DNA of 10,901 nucleotides from GCA-2862585 sp963991165 (GCA_963991165.1 CAXDOW010000069.1:1-10901); one strand, 5' to 3'; numbered from the stretch's first letter, positions 1 to 6,874 are shown. Program-made: numbers and translations. The notes: generated from the letters alone by a model not told the origin.

Positions 1-132
1 TCCTTTTTTCTTTTTTCTATTCTGTATGTCTTTTGTTTGATCTAGTTCACACTTTGGGCACAAAGGTGTTCCAACCGCCTCAAACTCGTCTGTTACTTCC
101 CCACATTGAGGACAATACCACCACTTTGTCAT
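1..132 (-). CDS. Partial zinc-ribbon protein, truncated by window edge
   Basis: An open frame of 44 codons starts with ATG at 132 and runs off the left edge without a stop. The visible residues contain two CPxC pairs (C7/C10 and C25/C28) spaced as in a zinc ribbon, followed by a lysine-rich stretch. The ATG overlaps the nrdA stop codon (ATGA, 132-129), and a GGAG about ten bases upstream lies within the end of nrdA, so translation is probably coupled to nrdA. Zinc ribbons of this size bind nucleic acid or stabilise small proteins; the exact role cannot be told. It is in the position where nrdB often follows in phages, but the four visible cysteines do not resemble NrdB. The protein could be longer than seen here. 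Confidence 0.7.
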   Translation of the reverse strand, partial: MTKWWYCPQCGEVTDEFEAVGTPLCPKCELDQTKDIQNRKKKKG

Positions 133-2357
133 ATTGCACACGCTCCAGATTCGCAACCCATGTCTTTTTCTGTTTCACCGTCACCATCTGGAGTATTTGC
201 ATAATAAAAATTCTTTAGCCCGTACTTATACCCATAGATTTGATCTTTAATAATAACACTTAGTGGAATATTACCATCATCATAATGGGAATAATTATAA
301 TACAGATTGGTACTCATGCTCATGTCTACAAACTTCTGTATTACAGCAGCAATGTTTAATATTGCTTTGTTATCGGGCATATCCCAAGCCATAGTATAAA
401 AATTCTTTCTCATGTGATAGTTTGGCACCAACTGTTTAAGTACACCATTCTTTGCCTTCTTATGAATTAGCAGGGATCTGACCGGTTCAATTCCATTTGT
501 AGAGTTCTGAATAACGGAGCTAGATTCGCAAGGCATAATAGCAGATAAAGTAGAGTGCCTAAGACCATATTTTTTAATCCTCTCACGCAATCCCTCCCAA
601 TCCATATTGTAATTTGGTTTAATTAATTCATCTACAGTTTTCTTGTACCAGTCGATAGGTAAAAGACCATCTGAGTATTTAGTCTCATCAAACTTAGAAC
701 ATGCACCTTTTTCTTCTGCCAACTCACAGCTTGCATTTAGCAGATTCCACTGAATCTGCTCCATAGTTTCATGAACCAACTCTAGTGCTGCGGGGTCTTC
801 ATACTTTAGTTTGTTTTTAGCCAAGAAACCAGCAAGGTTAGTAATACCAATTCCAAGTGATCGCCTATTTTTGGTAAAGTTTTCGCCTGCAAGTACGGGG
901 TAATCTTGATAATCAATAACGGAGTCGAGAGTCCGCACAGCAATGCGACACGCTTCTTCAATATCTTTCTCGTCGTTCATTTCCAGCAGGTTCAACGCCG
1001 ACAAAATACAAATTCCAATCTCACCTTTTTCGTCGTCAATAGATTTAATAGGGTTTGTTGGATGGATAATCTCTTGACAAAGATTTGACATATAGCATGG
1101 TACACTCCACGACCCATGTGCATTGGCTGAGTCAATGTTCATACTGTAGATGCGTCCAGTTTCTAGACGCTCACGAGCAAATATCTGTGCTAATTGCCTT
1201 GCAGGAATTTTCTTCTTGAATTTAAGAGATGTTGCCCTTTCATATTTTAAATACAGTTCTTCAAACTTTTCATTGTCTCCGAAGGCTTCATATAAACCCT
1301 TCGCCTCATGAGGACTGAACAGGGTTACATCTTCGTTTGCAACAAGTCGATCATAAAACAGCTTGCAGAACTGAACACTATAGTCTAGCTTACGCACCCT
1401 GTTGTCATCTGTACCGGCGTTGTTTTTGAGAACCATAATGTCCTCGATCTCATAATGCCAGAATGGTACATGTACCGTAGCAGAGCCTCCACGAAGCCCG
1501 TTCTGAGATGTTGATTTAACTGCCGACTCAAAGTTCTTTAAGTACGGAATAAGTCCTGTGTGGATGACTTCTCCACCTCTGATGGGTGAGTTGATTGGTC
1601 GCATACGTCCGATATTAAGTCCAATTCCTGCTCGTCTAGCGGTGTACTTTCCAACAGCGTGTATGCTACTAAAAATAGCATCAAGGTTGTCCTCCACATC
1701 GACGAGAACGCAGGATGCGAACTGACGAATATTGGTACGCACACCAGCCATAATAGGAGTAGGAAGATTAATCTGAAACGTGGAGTAACAGTCATATGCT
1801 TGCTTTACTTCGTTAATATCATCGAATAAACACATGGCAATAGCCATATAAGCAAATTGTGGAGTCTCATAAATATCCCCTGTACTTCTATTTTTTACCA
1901 AGTATTTATCAATCATTTGCTGTAAACCAGCATATGTAAACATATCATCACGATTATGATTGATGTACTTTCCAAGAGTGTCAATTTCCTCTTCAGTCCA
2001 TTTCTTTTCTAACTTTGAATCATAGATACCATTATCTACATTTCTACGGATGAACATCAGAAAGTCAGTGGGTTGATCTCCATAACCCCAAACTTCTTTT
2101 CTGAGTTGCATGTTTAGTAGTCTAGCGGCGACATACTGATAGTTGGGTGCAGATGTTGAAATCAAATCGTTTGCTGACTTGATGAGAATCTGATGAATCT
2201 CTGAGCTAGTAATCCCATCGTACAGGGATAGGTTCGCGTTCATCTCAACATCAGAGAGTGATACACCGTTAATACCTTTAACTGCCCAGCTTACAACCTT
2301 GTGGATCTTTTCTACTGAGAAACCTTCTTTAGATCCATCACGCTTTGTAACCTGCAT
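129..2357 (-). CDS. nrdA: Class Ia ribonucleoside-diphosphate reductase, large (alpha) subunit
   Basis: This enzyme subunit reduces ribonucleoside diphosphates to deoxyribonucleotides in the cytoplasm, supplying DNA precursors together with a radical-generating beta subunit (NrdB), which is not in this window. The 742 residues match the length of E. coli NrdA (761). An ATP-cone occupies roughly residues 1-90. The barrel carries all catalytic residues: C216 (ASCVLVD) and C450 (GEIGIC) as the redox pair, N425/C427/E429 (SNLCQEI) with the thiyl-radical cysteine, and Y718/Y719 (NFYYANT) for radical transfer. The C-terminus GCESGACAI keeps C735 and C740, which relay electrons from thioredoxin or glutaredoxin and are nearly identical to the E. 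coli tail. AAGGA lies eight bases before the ATG. It is transcribed from its own consensus promoter (2418-2446) and overlaps the next gene by ATGA. The gene looks intact, without intein or frameshift. Confidence 0.97.
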   Translation of the reverse strand: MQVTKRDGSKEGFSVEKIHKVVSWAVKGINGVSLSDVEMNANLSLYDGITSSEIHQILIKSANDLISTSAPNYQYVAARLLNMQLRKEVWGYGDQPTDFLMFIRRNVDNGIYDSKLEKKWTEEEIDTLGKYINHNRDDMFTYAGLQQMIDKYLVKNRSTGDIYETPQFAYMAIAMCLFDDINEVKQAYDCYSTFQINLPTPIMAGVRTNIRQFASCVLVDVEDNLDAIFSSIHAVGKYTARRAGIGLNIGRMRPINSPIRGGEVIHTGLIPYLKNFESAVKSTSQNGLRGGSATVHVPFWHYEIEDIMVLKNNAGTDDNRVRKLDYSVQFCKLFYDRLVANEDVTLFSPHEAKGLYEAFGDNEKFEELYLKYERATSLKFKKKIPARQLAQIFARERLETGRIYSMNIDSANAHGSWSVPCYMSNLCQEIIHPTNPIKSIDDEKGEIGICILSALNLLEMNDEKDIEEACRIAVRTLDSVIDYQDYPVLAGENFTKNRRSLGIGITNLAGFLAKNKLKYEDPAALELVHETMEQIQWNLLNASCELAEEKGACSKFDETKYSDGLLPIDWYKKTVDELIKPNYNMDWEGLRERIKKYGLRHSTLSAIMPCESSSVIQNSTNGIEPVRSLLIHKKAKNGVLKQLVPNYHMRKNFYTMAWDMPDNKAILNIAAVIQKFVDMSMSTNLYYNYSHYDDGNIPLSVIIKDQIYGYKYGLKNFYYANTPDGDGETEKDMGCESGACAI

Positions 2358-2417
2358 CTAGTTTTTCCTTATCTTTATACAAATGTTTTCTTAATATATA
2401 GCGAGTTCTTGTACTCT

Positions 2418-2446
2418 ATTATAGTCTACTAAACCCATTTTGTCAA
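2418..2446 (-). promoter_or_regulatory. Consensus sigma-70 promoter of nrdA
   Basis: Read on the minus strand, TTGACA (2446-2441) and TATAAT (2423-2418) are both perfect and separated by 17 bases. Transcription would begin near 2411, giving a leader of about 55 bases before nrdA. The bases TAGAC just before the -10 and AGAGTA just after it closely match the promoter at 10799-10827. The -10 lies in an imperfect palindrome (2411-2429). Confidence 0.9.
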
Positions 2447-2456
2447 GGGTAAAGTA

Positions 2457-2500
2457 TAAAAAAACCTCTCTAAAGAGGCATTATTCCACTAAAGAGAGGT
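2457..2500 (-). terminator. Rho-independent terminator ending the membrane-protein operon
   Basis: On the minus strand, ACCTCTCT (2500-2493) pairs with AGAGAGGT (2471-2464), with further pairs inside, and seven T residues follow (2464-2458). It begins six bases after the stop of the last gene of the upstream operon and separates that operon from the nrdA promoter. Confidence 0.85.
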
Positions 2501-2505
2501 CAAAT

Positions 2506-2679
2506 TTATTGTTTGATAGAAAGTTCGATTCCGTCACCGATGTCGATAATCATATAGTTTTCGCCATCACGCTTTACGAACTTAACTTTATCCATCATTC
2601 TTTTTGCTTTGTCGATATCTTTTTGCTCAATGCAGTACTTGTCCATTACTTTATCAAGTAATATATCTAGTAAGCTCAT
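2506..2679 (-). CDS. Small charged protein, last gene of the membrane-protein operon
   Basis: A 57-residue protein that I do not recognise. It is rich in Lys, Asp and Met, and has a predicted helical N-terminal half followed by a short strand-like segment (YMIIDIGDGIELSI) at the C-terminus. No signal peptide, membrane segment or cysteine motif is visible apart from one Cys. The ATG at 2679 is chosen because it forms an ATGA overlap with the upstream stop and has GGAG nine bases before it; the longer reading from 2694 would need a TTG start. A terminator follows directly. Function unknown. Confidence 0.75.
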   Translation of the reverse strand: MSLLDILLDKVMDKYCIEQKDIDKAKRMMDKVKFVKRDGENYMIIDIGDGIELSIKQ

Positions 2680-3155
2680 TGATTGACGCTCCAAGCTACT
2701 GCTTCGAGAATATCTACAAGGTCTTGACGCTTACTGCTGGTCAATGACTGGTTATCCAAACCGATGGCGTTTTGAACTGCATATTCTACAGCATCACCGA
2801 ACCCATCGTACTTACCGGAAAACTCTGTATCAAAATGTAGGATACCCGCCATAATATTAAAGTTAGCGAATTGACCTGTTGTTTTGATGATCTTATCGTC
2901 ATCTCCTACAACATCTGCAAGCTCTAAAAAGAAACAACTAACTAGGTCAGCATCTTCTTTTGAGAAGTTAATTTTAACGATGTTGTCAACCAACTCTTTG
3001 TTTTCTAAAGATGGTTCGTCAACCTTTATATCTGTATCGTCTGGTACAACATTAACGATATCTACATTATTTTTAACCCATTCAAAAACAGGTTCACCAA
3101 ATAATCCAACCACACACAGAATAGAGGCTAGAATAATTCTAAGTTGATTGCTCAT
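2676..3155 (-). CDS. N-terminally anchored acidic protein of unknown function
   Basis: This 159-residue protein begins with a hydrophobic segment at about residues 5-20, either an uncleaved signal anchor or a signal peptide. A strongly acidic remainder (residues 37-90 rich in Asp and Glu) follows, which would lie outside the cytoplasmic membrane. No family is recognised. The start at 3155 has an ideal AGGAG seven bases upstream; a longer reading from 3212 lies inside the upstream gene and has no such site. The gene overlaps its upstream neighbour by 17 bases and its downstream neighbour by ATGA. The upstream gene product has the same plan of a short N-terminal anchor and a soluble acidic domain, so the two may act as a pair, which is inference. 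Confidence 0.75.
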   Translation of the reverse strand: MSNQLRIILASILCVVGLFGEPVFEWVKNNVDIVNVVPDDTDIKVDEPSLENKELVDNIVKINFSKEDADLVSCFFLELADVVGDDDKIIKTTGQFANFNIMAGILHFDTEFSGKYDGFGDAVEYAVQNAIGLDNQSLTSSKRQDLVDILEAVAWSVNQ

Positions 3156-3429
3156 CTTCAATCTCCTGAATTGCAAATAGCGGGAAGATTTTCTTGAGTT
3201 CTCTAGCAGCATCCTTCATGCCTTGACCCTCACAACAGTCAACCAAGTGTTCCCAACACTCAACTATATCAACCAAACCGTCACAAGTATCTACATGTTC
3301 AGGTGCGGGTGGTAACGGTGGTGCAGGCGGTATAGGGTTAGATGGTATAAACTCTTTTACCTTTTCAAAAATAATTGGTGCAACTAAAATAGCAGCAGCA
3401 CCAAGAATTATCCACTGAAACGTATTCAT
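3139..3429 (-). CDS. Membrane-anchored protein with proline-rich linker and four cysteines
   Basis: A 96-residue protein of unknown family. Residues 5-22 form a single membrane segment. Residues 29-44 are a proline-rich rigid linker (NPIPPAPPLPPAP), and the C-terminal part (45-96) is acidic and holds C49, C58, C65 and C66. The plan suggests a domain held away from the membrane, possibly stabilised by disulfides. The gene starts directly after the upstream stop (TAAATG), with GGAGG seven bases before the ATG, and overlaps the next gene by 17 bases. The thioredoxin-fold lipoprotein two genes upstream could act on these cysteines, which is only a suggestion. A spanin-like role was considered but is not supported by any specific motif. 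Confidence 0.75.
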   Translation of the reverse strand: MNTFQWIILGAAAILVAPIIFEKVKEFIPSNPIPPAPPLPPAPEHVDTCDGLVDIVECWEHLVDCCEGQGMKDAARELKKIFPLFAIQEIEDEQST

Positions 3430-3762
3430 TTACTTTCCTCCAATTTCTTCTAAAATATTGTTAAGTTCTTTATCCGATAGATTTTTGCCAACGTCGATGA
3501 AAGCATCGTACATTGTACTTCTACGTCCACTTCCCTTGACCTGTTTCCTGATCTCTCTTTTGAGAAAGAGTTTAAATAACCAAGAAGGATTCCGCAGTTC
3601 CCCACGAACCTTGTTTTCGCTTCTGCAACTCCACCAAAGTTTTACAAGATTGATGATGATGTTGATAATAATTGAGATAGTCACTGGGTCTATCCCAAAA
3701 TTCTTGTCTTTAACTGCAACATGAGAAGATATTCTTGTTGCCACCCTTTTTAAGTCACTCAT
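3430..3762 (-). CDS. Small membrane protein with basic tail
   Basis: A 110-residue protein that I do not recognise. A hydrophobic segment at about residues 25-45 (rich in Ile, ending KLWWSC) is a likely transmembrane helix. It is followed by a strongly basic stretch (residues 46-80) and a short acidic helix at the C-terminus. By the positive-inside rule the basic tail should face the cytoplasm. The ATG forms an ATGA overlap with the upstream lipoprotein gene; only a weak AAGG precedes it, so translation is probably coupled. It sits between two genes for exported or anchored proteins, consistent with a membrane complex, but no function can be assigned. Confidence 0.75.
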   Translation of the reverse strand: MSDLKRVATRISSHVAVKDKNFGIDPVTISIIINIIINLVKLWWSCRSENKVRGELRNPSWLFKLFLKREIRKQVKGSGRRSTMYDAFIDVGKNLSDKELNNILEEIGGK

Positions 3763-4340
3763 AACACCTTATCCAATTGTTTAATCATGGACTCTGCACT
3801 CATTCCGCCGACATTTGTTTGCAGTGGTTTATTCAAATTATCTTTATCTAACAAGATAATTGTAGGGTACGAAGTCACTTTATAGTACGAGAAAAACTTC
3901 TTATGATCTTTATCGTCTACATCGAACACAAAAAGTTTTGCATTTTTATCTTTTAGAAACTTAACCATCTTTTTGTCAGGCCAAGTATTCTTGATCATCT
4001 GCTGGCATGGTCCACACCATTTAGCTCCAAAGTGATATACATTGTATTCTGGTTTCATTTCTGCGGCGACAGACTCTTCTCCATTTTTATTTTCGCAGGC
4101 TGAACATCCGGGACAAAGTGTTTTGTGACCATCTCCGTGGGTAATATAACCAGAACCATCACAAAGTTCTTCGTCGTCTTTGTCTGGCGTTGTATCTGGA
4201 TTACTCATGACAGCAACAGCTAAACGTGTTGCTTGATAAGCTCTCATTTTTTTAGAGTGCCTGTCGCAATCCTGTGCAGATGTTCCGCTGCAACCAACAA
4301 ACAGTAAACATAATGTTAATACTAATACTAAGTTTTTCAT
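3759..4340 (-). CDS. Thioredoxin-fold lipoprotein with extra Cys cluster
   Basis: A 193-residue exported thiol-disulfide protein. Starting at 4340 gives a lipoprotein signal: hydrophobic residues 4-15 ending FVGC with the lipid-modified cysteine at C17. Residues 100-193 form a thioredoxin fold with the active site WCGPC (C109/C112) and the cis-proline P159 in SYPT. Between them lies a cysteine cluster: C60 in CDGSG, the motif HGDGH, then C76, C79 and C82, reminiscent of half a DnaJ-type zinc finger. The longer reading from 4403 would hide the signal peptide inside, and an AAGG precedes 4340, so 4340 is preferred. It follows the papain-like peptidase gene by ten bases and overlaps the next gene by ATGA. 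It might reduce or oxidise cysteines of co-encoded envelope proteins. WCGPC is the typical thioredoxin motif rather than the DsbA one, so a reductase is likelier. Confidence 0.9.
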   Translation of the reverse strand: MKNLVLVLTLCLLFVGCSGTSAQDCDRHSKKMRAYQATRLAVAVMSNPDTTPDKDDEELCDGSGYITHGDGHKTLCPGCSACENKNGEESVAAEMKPEYNVYHFGAKWCGPCQQMIKNTWPDKKMVKFLKDKNAKLFVFDVDDKDHKKFFSYYKVTSYPTIILLDKDNLNKPLQTNVGGMSAESMIKQLDKVL

Positions 4341-4350
4341 TATTAATGCC

Positions 4351-5277
4351 TTATAGGTAGGAATTGAATCCATAATTTGGAAGTTTTCTCGCTGGAAAAC
4401 CATCTACATCACTAAAAACCCATGCACCCCAATTACCCGACAGCATTCCTCTGGCATCTCGTTCTCTAATCCAGAAACTACCATCTGGTTGTCCGTGAAC
4501 TTTGGGACCACTATTCCATTTACCCCAGCTATTTTGAACCAAGAATAGCATTTCATTATAACGCTCTCTTGTATCATCACAGGCGATCCAAGCCATCGCA
4601 TGTGCCCAACTACCAGATTTCTTTGCGATACCCTTTGAGTCTCGCCTACTAGAAAATCCGTAGCCAGAACAAACGGAAATACCATAACCATTGGCTAGGG
4701 CATCTCTAGCTTCTTCGATTGTTGTGATTGCAGATATTGTTTTGACCTGATGTTTACTTGCCTCATCAATATAAATACTGTTGGGAATATTATGTCTTGC
4801 ACCCAAGCTAGAATCATACTTTGATAAATCTACTTTTCCATAATCTTTTCTTAATAGAATACCACCTTTTTCATGGACATATTTAGCAGCACCAGAACAA
4901 GTCATGCCTTGTCTTTTATGTCCTCTGCTTTGATAGATAGCCTCCGTTGCGCTTCTAGCTACAAAATCTTCTGACTCACCCTTAATGTCAATTTCAACCG
5001 CTCTTGTTATGTCTATAGCATTTCTAGTAGAATGACTGACACAATCACCAGTTGTTTGCTTTTCTGCTGGGCCAAAACCCTTATCGAATTTAAGCAGAGA
5101 AAGAAAGGGCAGGGAAAGTTTACCTTCCCCTGCTCCAAATAGCTTATAAGCAGTAGCACCAAAGAGTGGAGTCTTTAACCGGCCTAACAATTCTGCGGTT
5201 TCTTCTGGGTCACACACAGCACCATCAAAACCGTTGCGATATGCGTTAAGCAAATCGCGTGGCGTGTTAAAGTCCAT
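4351..5277 (-). CDS. Papain-like (C1-type) cysteine peptidase
   Basis: A 308-residue protein with the papain catalytic set in the right order: Q74 for the oxyanion hole and C79 in QTTGDCVSH, H226 in GSWAHAMAW, and N249 in QNSWG. The NSWG motif is diagnostic of the family. Residues 1-70 precede the catalytic domain and could be a propeptide or targeting region; no signal peptide is seen. Papain-family enzymes cleave peptide bonds through a thiol nucleophile. AGGAG lies six bases before the ATG. The gene sits between a holin-like membrane protein and a thioredoxin-fold lipoprotein in one operon, so it could reach the envelope through the pore-like protein, or process phage or host proteins in the cytoplasm. 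It is not a known type of endolysin or prohead protease, and its substrate is unknown. Confidence 0.88.
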   Translation of the reverse strand: MDFNTPRDLLNAYRNGFDGAVCDPEETAELLGRLKTPLFGATAYKLFGAGEGKLSLPFLSLLKFDKGFGPAEKQTTGDCVSHSTRNAIDITRAVEIDIKGESEDFVARSATEAIYQSRGHKRQGMTCSGAAKYVHEKGGILLRKDYGKVDLSKYDSSLGARHNIPNSIYIDEASKHQVKTISAITTIEEARDALANGYGISVCSGYGFSSRRDSKGIAKKSGSWAHAMAWIACDDTRERYNEMLFLVQNSWGKWNSGPKVHGQPDGSFWIRERDARGMLSGNWGAWVFSDVDGFPARKLPNYGFNSYL

Positions 5278-5294
5278 TGTTTACTCCTATTCTC

Positions 5295-5513
5295 TTAATC
5301 TTTCGGTGAAGCGTCTTTGAGCCACTTAATAGCGGTATCAAGACCAACAGCGATGATTGGAACAACAAGCGGAGTGTAAAGTCCGATATCAACAACATCT
5401 AGGTTTTCTGCAACAACGGTCAGGGCTGCTGCACCGCCCACCAAAAGGGCATTCTTGATGACAACCGAAATGTCACCCCAGTTTAAAGTAAACCTTTTAC
5501 TACCTTCGCTCAT
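5295..5513 (-). CDS. Holin-like small protein with two membrane segments
   Basis: A 72-residue protein with two hydrophobic segments (about residues 17-37 and 44-64), a charged N-terminus and a Lys/Asp-rich C-terminal end. Small size, two membrane helices and position next to a hydrolase gene are typical of phage holins, which open the cytoplasmic membrane at lysis. No family-specific motif was recognised, so the assignment rests on topology and context. The ATG forms an ATGA overlap with the upstream PAS gene and has AGGAG eight bases upstream. It could equally be a scaffold for the surrounding membrane proteins. Confidence 0.7.
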   Translation of the reverse strand: MSEGSKRFTLNWGDISVVIKNALLVGGAAALTVVAENLDVVDIGLYTPLVVPIIAVGLDTAIKWLKDASPKD

Positions 5514-6100
5514 TTTTTATTCTCCTGTGAATAAATTTGAAGATGAATTAAAAATCCTTCATGAATACCTTTAGCAACCGTGTAAGGGTATCCAACAAAA
5601 TGTATGGGTCTTCCATGAACGGAGACGGTTTCGATGTCAATCTTTCTGCACATGCTCAAACAAGAGTTGAACTCTGTCAGAAAATCATCTCTTTTATCAT
5701 CGTCGATAACCGTCAGCCAATCAAACCCCTGTCTACAACTACCATTGTCTTTTGTCATTTCTAAAAATGATTCGTTACACCAAGTTAATCTACCCTTGAT
5801 ATCTGTCTCAAAAAGCGGAGTCTCGTTGTAGTGAAGAGCGGCTTTTGATCTTTGATCTAATACCTTTTGTCTAGCTTCTATTCTGTCACATGCCTTTTTC
5901 AATGAATTTACAGTATCTTTTAAAGATTTACCACTGTTAGGTGTAACTTCTGCTTTAATAACTTTAATTGATTCTTTGAGTTCCTCTTGGCTTCTTTGAA
6001 ATGACTTAAAGTAAGAAAAGGCTTTATACAAAAATCCCAACAATGCGACGACAGCGCCGACAAGTGTTGCTAGTGCTCCTGCAAATTCTGATGTTAACAT
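5510..6100 (-). CDS. Membrane-anchored PAS-domain protein
   Basis: A 196-residue protein with three parts. Residues 8-30 are a single N-terminal membrane helix, residues about 35-88 a charged, probably coiled-coil region, and residues about 90-190 a PAS domain. The PAS call rests on the strand-turn-strand and helix pattern (LFETDIKGRLTWCNESFLEM), the GFDWLTVIDDDKRDDF segment typical of the end of the helical part, and the closing strands. PAS domains bind small ligands or mediate dimerisation in sensory proteins. No kinase, cyclase or other output domain is attached, so it may only sense or recruit. GGAGG lies six bases before the ATG. It is the first gene of the eight-gene operon and lies behind a weak terminator, so it may be read through from the upstream gene. 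Confidence 0.8.
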   Translation of the reverse strand: MLTSEFAGALATLVGAVVALLGFLYKAFSYFKSFQRSQEELKESIKVIKAEVTPNSGKSLKDTVNSLKKACDRIEARQKVLDQRSKAALHYNETPLFETDIKGRLTWCNESFLEMTKDNGSCRQGFDWLTVIDDDKRDDFLTEFNSCLSMCRKIDIETVSVHGRPIHFVGYPYTVAKGIHEGFLIHLQIYSQENKK

Positions 6101-6118
6101 TGTAAACCTCCATAAAGG

Positions 6119-6150
6119 AAAACCTAGCCCCCATCTCTGAGGGCTAAGTT
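6119..6150 (-). terminator. Weak Rho-independent terminator after the Gly-rich protein gene
   Basis: On the minus strand AACTTAGCCC (6150-6141) pairs over ten positions, one of them G-T, with GGGCTAGGTT (6130-6121), but only four T residues follow. The short T run suggests partial termination, so some transcripts would continue into the PAS-protein operon, which has no visible promoter of its own. Confidence 0.6.
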
Positions 6151-6166
6151 AATTTTGCATAGAAGT

Positions 6167-6805
6167 TTATTCTTCAGGGGCTTCTTTACTCTTGAAGTCA
6201 TCCTGAATTGGGTTTGCAGAACCATCTCTGTAAACAAATTCGCCGGGAATAGCACGAGTGGTATTCGCAGCAGAGTCAGCAGAGTTGGTTGCGCCACCAG
6301 CAACAGCAGGGTTAATGTAGTTCTTCTCAGATCCACCACCAGTGATAGTTCTGAAAGAATTAATACCCGAAGCTGGAGCAGCCAATGGATTAATAGTCAT
6401 ATCGCCATAGTCACGAGTCGTTTCAAGACTAGCGATATTGTCACGAACTGGGTCAGGACCGGCTTGACCACCAATCAGGGTTGTGTTAGCAACACCACCA
6501 AGAGTAGTGGAAACATTACCACCCTTAACAACCCACTCAGTAGCACCAGCCTGATAAGCGATTGTACCACCAGAAACAGCTTTGTCAACACCAACTCTGT
6601 CGGTAAACTGACTACCAGTTCCATCGTTAGCAACAACCTTTGAGCCAAAGCTCTGACCTTGATCGTCAGCAATCTCAGCCAAACTAAGGCTCTTGGTCAT
6701 GACACCAGCGGCGTTTGAACCACCACGAATAACGGTTCCACCGTCTCGGCCTTCTCCGTTACCAAGAGCTTCATCACCAGCAGCGGAAGGACGTTCAGTA
6801 GGCAT
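6167..6805 (-). CDS. Gly/Ala/Thr-rich protein, possibly structural
   Basis: A 212-residue protein of unrecognised family. It is low in complexity, rich in Gly, Ala, Thr, Ser and Asn, almost free of Cys, Trp and Leu-rich helices, and likely to be extended or beta-rich. There is no membrane segment or signal peptide. Such composition is common in phage head-decoration, fibre or tail-associated proteins, but no repeat or domain proves this. AGGAG lies seven bases before the ATG. The gene is flanked by a TATAAT-type promoter candidate upstream and a hairpin terminator downstream, so it probably forms its own strongly expressed unit. Its base composition looks less AT-rich than that of its neighbours. 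Confidence 0.8.
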   Translation of the reverse strand: MPTERPSAAGDEALGNGEGRDGGTVIRGGSNAAGVMTKSLSLAEIADDQGQSFGSKVVANDGTGSQFTDRVGVDKAVSGGTIAYQAGATEWVVKGGNVSTTLGGVANTTLIGGQAGPDPVRDNIASLETTRDYGDMTINPLAAPASGINSFRTITGGGSEKNYINPAVAGGATNSADSAANTTRAIPGEFVYRDGSANPIQDDFKSKEAPEE

Positions 6806-6874
6806 CGTAATTCTCCTAATGAAATAAAAAATGTGAGATTTCCCAGTTTCCTAAATGTAGTCCAAGTCCGTTAT

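Noticed and set aside
1538..1795. An 85-codon minus-strand frame inside nrdA with a hydrophobic start
   Set aside because: It lies wholly within the conserved catalytic part of nrdA, in another frame, with no ribosome binding site.
4404..4691. A 95-codon minus-strand frame inside the peptidase gene
   Set aside because: It overlaps the region coding for H226 and N249 of the peptidase and has no features of its own.
6155..6643. A 162-codon plus-strand open frame opposite the Gly/Ala/Thr-rich gene
   Set aside because: It has no ribosome binding site and looks like an antisense shadow, Ser/Thr/Asn-rich because the real gene is rich in Gly, Ala and Thr codons. All genes here run on the minus strand.
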